Of a stretch of DNA of 64,000 bases, positions 61,154 through 64,000 are shown piece after piece. The stretch comes from a virus, in the IMG/VR virus record IMGVR_UViG_3300036770_008028, positions 93,499 to 157,498 of that record. One strand, written 5' to 3'. Position numbers and translations under genes: made by a program. Below the pieces are notes generated by a model. That model saw only the letters and a program-made list of their open reading frames with translations. It was not told the origin of the DNA and ran no database searches. Positions within the stretch are counted from its first letter, which is position 1. Each line of letters opens with the position of its first letter.

Positions 61154-63555
61154 TAAAACTGATATCCATAAGTTAGTTTGACTTGGTACTGCGATTGATC
61201 GTTCACCACACCTCCCAATTTCACTGAATGGGCCTGTTGCTGCCAGCGTCGTTCCGCCCCAGCAAACCCCACGGGCCGATTACGGATCTTCACAGTTTTG
61301 TCAGTATAATGCATAGTTCCAGAATTGTCAACACTGGTAGGGAGTTTCATCTCCAAATGTCCTGCGAAAATAGTGGGCTGGAGACCCAGGTACACACTGA
61401 ACTGATCTGTTTGGTAACCGCCCACGGCATAGCCGGCCCATAATGGAGACACTGACTGGACCAATCCTTTCTGGATCTCGGTACTGGTCTGCATCACACC
61501 GGTCTGCGCAAACATGCCAGTGGACCATACTCGCGTGGCGGTAAAATCTAGCACCGTGCTGGATTCCACTGTACCAAATACTCCCGAGAAACTGAACCAC
61601 GGGCTCCCCGGCATGCGTGTGATGCCCACTCGATATGTGATCGGATCTTTGTCACCAAAGTGCCTGTTGGTGATGCTGGTGCTAAAACGTGTGTGATCCT
61701 GACCGCTCAGGCTCATACCTTGCCAGTCTCTGCGATCTTCGGCCACGAACCTGCTAGACCAGTTGTGTGTGACGTCTTGGGTGTTGGGTTCGAGATAGTC
61801 CACAGGCATGAATCCGGTCTGGACATTCATTCCAGCGAGATCCACCTGGAAGTTCCGACCCAGGGCATCTACTGCCTGTAAATTGCCCAGCAACCCTCGA
61901 TCCATGCCCGGCACACTGATCTGTCCTACCAATGGTCTGCGTGTACCATTCCTACCATCGAGACTGATGCCAAGCCCGCCGATGGGATCCATCACAGCCT
62001 GCCAGTCGATCACAGGGATGCCGTTGACAAAACTTGTGGCAGTACGAGCCAGTGCGTCGTTGGCTTCCACACCACTGAGGTAAGGCCATACTGTGCTGAT
62101 GGCCGCCAAAGTGGCCTGCACGGAAGTGGTGCCATTGCTACCGATCCTGGCAGCGTACACAGCGGTGCGTCCCACACCATTGTCATTGTATGGTACTGCC
62201 GTGATCAGATACAGATCTCCATTCGGCCCGGCAGCGACATTGACCATGTTATCCTGGCTGGATGCACCGGCCATGGTCTGTGTCTGTGTCCAAAAATCTC
62301 GCAGTACCGATCCGTAGGCTTCGACGAACTTGCCATCCGATGTGGCCAATAAAACTCTGTGACTATTGTGAGATCCTGAGTGATCTGGCGAACTCATCAG
62401 TATATCAGTCAGACCATCTTTGTTGACATCGACCAGGGTCGGTTGATAGGTCTGGTAACTCGCATGATCGAACTGTGCCAATACCGAATCGGTCACGTCC
62501 ACGAACACGCCACCGCCGCTGTTGCGCAGGAATTGCACTTCGCTGTATCCATGGGTAGTACTGATGCCATCGGGCAAGGTACTGAACACTATCACATCCA
62601 TGACTCCGTCGCGATCGAAGTCCATCGCTATGTTGCGTATTTCGTGGCTCGCGATACCAGCCGCTGCCAACTGTGTGCTCCATTTAGGCAAATGGAATCT
62701 ATTGGCCGGTAGTGCGGCTATCTCAGTCAGTACCAGTTGTCCTCCCACATCGCTCCAACTGAAAAGTTTGGTATCTTGGTTACCAGTGGCGCTGGCATCA
62801 CTCAGTATGATCGTCCGAGTACCGTTGCCGAGATAGTCTGCCACGGAGATGCCACTGCCGCCGCTGGCACCGATGGCCTGCAATACCGTGAATGATCCGG
62901 CCGCTGATCCAAATGCGATGGCTGGACGACTGTTATAATCAGTGATCACGATATCGGCATAGCCGTCGCCGTCCATGTCAGTCACGGCAGCATCATGGCT
63001 CCATACATTGCCAAAGTTTATGTCAGTGCGAGTGGTAAAAGAACTTGTTCCGCTGTTTAGGAATACCGAGCCCGGAGTGTTGGTCATTTTACCATCTGTG
63101 CTCGGAGCCACGAACATGTCTATATGCCCGTCACCGTTGAAGTCACCAAAACGGATGGCAGGTTCAGTGCCTTGCACACTGTTACTGACCCCCGAAAACC
63201 ATGATCCAGTTTCGTTGCTGAAAGTGCTGGCCCTGTTCCATCCATAGACCTGCAAGTTATGATTGCTCCAGTTGGATGCGTCAGCACCTCCGGCACTCAT
63301 GCGTCCGCCTACGACTACTTCTTGTACCGAATCGTTGTTGAGATCCTGGGCGAACACATCCTGGATCACGCTCATAGTGCTGCCATTGGCCAGAGTCTGG
63401 AAACTGCCCCCGGACTGGGGAGTGTAGTAGGGCACAGAAGATCTTTGATATGGACTCAGGGTTGAACTGAGTCCTCCACCGCCTCCTCCTCCCCCTCCGC
63501 AAGCGGTAAGGGCCAAACTGACCGAAACGGCTAAAGTTCTTTTGGTAAACCGCAT
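61153..63555 (-). CDS. FG-GAP/VCBS-repeat lipoprotein
   Basis: 800 aa. Lipoprotein signal MRFTKRTLAVSVSLALTAC with lipobox LTAC, followed by a nine-Gly run. The N-terminal 450 residues hold about five FG-GAP-type calcium loops of the form D-x-[DN]-x-D-G: FGDFNGDGHIDMF, VTDMDGDGYADIVI, AMDFDRDGVMDVIV, LVDVNKDGLTDILM and related YLGNG. The last 300 residues alternate polar and aromatic residues and end KLTYGYQF, as outer membrane barrel proteins do. Probably a surface-exposed, outer-membrane-anchored beta-propeller/barrel. A lipoprotein this large is unusual in a phage. Own promoter TTGACC-N17-TACACT. Confidence 0.85.
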   Translation of the reverse strand: MRFTKRTLAVSVSLALTACGGGGGGGGGLSSTLSPYQRSSVPYYTPQSGGSFQTLANGSTMSVIQDVFAQDLNNDSVQEVVVGGRMSAGGADASNWSNHNLQVYGWNRASTFSNETGSWFSGVSNSVQGTEPAIRFGDFNGDGHIDMFVAPSTDGKMTNTPGSVFLNSGTSSFTTRTDINFGNVWSHDAAVTDMDGDGYADIVITDYNSRPAIAFGSAAGSFTVLQAIGASGGSGISVADYLGNGTRTIILSDASATGNQDTKLFSWSDVGGQLVLTEIAALPANRFHLPKWSTQLAAAGIASHEIRNIAMDFDRDGVMDVIVFSTLPDGISTTHGYSEVQFLRNSGGGVFVDVTDSVLAQFDHASYQTYQPTLVDVNKDGLTDILMSSPDHSGSHNSHRVLLATSDGKFVEAYGSVLRDFWTQTQTMAGASSQDNMVNVAAGPNGDLYLITAVPYNDNGVGRTAVYAARIGSNGTTSVQATLAAISTVWPYLSGVEANDALARTATSFVNGIPVIDWQAVMDPIGGLGISLDGRNGTRRPLVGQISVPGMDRGLLGNLQAVDALGRNFQVDLAGMNVQTGFMPVDYLEPNTQDVTHNWSSRFVAEDRRDWQGMSLSGQDHTRFSTSITNRHFGDKDPITYRVGITRMPGSPWFSFSGVFGTVESSTVLDFTATRVWSTGMFAQTGVMQTSTEIQKGLVQSVSPLWAGYAVGGYQTDQFSVYLGLQPTIFAGHLEMKLPTSVDNSGTMHYTDKTVKIRNRPVGFAGAERRWQQQAHSVKLGGVVNDQSQYQVKLTYGYQF

Positions 63556-63584
63556 GATCGCTCCTAGATCATTGACATGATACT

Positions 63585-63613
63585 AGTGTACATTTTCCAG
63601 AATTTCTGGTCAA
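63585..63613 (-). promoter_or_regulatory. Sigma-70-like promoter for the lipoprotein gene
   Basis: TTGACC (63608-63613), 17-base spacer, TACACT (63585-63590), minus strand, 30 bases before the start codon. Confidence 0.75.
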
Positions 63614-63619
63614 CCAGGT

Positions 63620-64000
63620 TTATCTGGGTGCGAAATCCTGTTGCAGTTTGATGTTGTCGATGAACTCTTTCTTCACGGCGGCATCTGTCCTGAACGCACC
63701 ATGTAGCACAGTGGTCTGCGTGAGGCTGCTATGGGCCATGATACCCCTGTTGGTACAGCAACCGTGTTCTGCTTGGATATACACTCCGATGTCTTTGCTA
63801 TCAGTGGCCCGCATGATCTCGCGCGCGATGTCGTTGCAGAGTTCTTCCTGTAAGGTACCACGCCGGCTGCACCATTGTGCGATGCGTGTGTACTTGGAGA
63901 GTCCTATGAGTTTTTCTGCAGCCAGAATGCCAATATAAGCAACGCCAACAACGGGTTGGTGATGATGACTACACATACTGCGAATTTCACTGCGAACCAC
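63620..64000 (-). CDS. folE: GTP cyclohydrolase I (FolE), C-terminal part, cut by window edge
   Basis: The frame is open to the right edge, so about 126 C-terminal residues are visible. SEIRSMCSHHHQPVVGVAYIGIL is the zinc/active-site segment (CEHH in bacteria, here CSHHH); LIGLSKYTRIAQWCSRRGTLQEELCNDIAREI is the K-L-x-G-L-S-K and Q-E block; VYIQAEHGCCTNRGI is the final zinc Cys region and MAHSSLTQTTVLHGAFR the end. It makes dihydroneopterin triphosphate, the first step to preQ0 via QueD and QueE. Confidence 0.93.
   Translation of the reverse strand: MVRSEIRSMCSHHHQPVVGVAYIGILAAEKLIGLSKYTRIAQWCSRRGTLQEELCNDIAREIMRATDSKDIGVYIQAEHGCCTNRGIMAHSSLTQTTVLHGAFRTDAAVKKEFIDNIKLQQDFAPR

Noticed and set aside
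1-64000. CRISPR array, insertion sequences, integrase or prophage attachment sites
   Set aside because: No regularly spaced direct repeats, transposase-like protein or att-like duplication next to tRNA genes was found by eye.

Overview
The window looks like part of the genome of a large T4-type myovirus (jumbo phage class), not a bacterial chromosome. About 88 short, tightly packed genes mostly overlap by the stop/start patterns ATGA, GTGA or TGATG. Many small proteins are of the kind I recognise from T4-like marine phages: the 113-aa GIY-YIG-type protein, the RNase H-like 5' nuclease, QueD and QueE, the HIT protein and the 6-kDa to 15-kDa proteins between 51.3 and 57 kb. There is a dense one-direction tRNA array, and no ribosomal protein or central metabolism operon. 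No virion structural gene lies in the window, so the phage call is an inference from gene family, layout and promoter type. The host is probably a Gram-negative proteobacterium: there are PhoB-type boxes, PstS, a Bug-family binding protein, and a two-piece tmRNA whose tag ends in NDEIFALAA, which resembles betaproteobacterial tags.

Layout. 0-20 kb: radical SAM proteins, SGNH hydrolase, carbamoyltransferase, amidinotransferase, aminotransferase, epimerase and several glycosyltransferase-like proteins that could build or decorate a glycan, followed by thyX, small phage proteins and a metallopeptidase/VWA protein with its MoxR-type ATPase. 20-27 kb: a coupled minus-strand operon with a complete ABC importer and a PP-loop ATPase, an Asp/Asn-hydroxylase-like protein and another radical SAM protein. 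27.4-27.8 kb: a circularly permuted tmRNA. 29-31.7 kb: a phosphoesterase, an RNA polymerase omega-like subunit and a DUF458-like protein. 31.1-34.4 kb: 30 tRNA genes covering all 20 amino acids, preceded by an attenuator-like leader and other structured non-coding DNA. 35-42 kb: ahpD-ahpC, small membrane proteins, and a TctC/TctA-type transporter. 42.4-45.6 kb: a plus-strand phosphate-stress island (plcP, agt, pstS) with two near-identical Pho boxes. 45.6-64 kb: a long minus-strand run of small phage genes, nucleotide and DNA metabolism genes, deazaguanine genes (folE, queD, queE), a surface-type lipoprotein, and a separate ncRNA gene near 49.4 kb.

How it may work together. At least nine minus-strand promoters follow TTGACN-N17/18-TANNNT, so the host sigma-70 polymerase probably reads these genes early. 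A few NATAAATA sites look like T4-type late promoters. The most striking unit is the Pho-box-controlled plcP-agt-pstS set. PlcP and Agt are the known bacterial pathway that replaces phospholipids with glycolipids under phosphate starvation, so the phage would recover lipid phosphate and import phosphate when its host senses phosphate limitation. The tRNA array, tmRNA and omega subunit suggest that the phage also supports its own translation and adjusts transcription.
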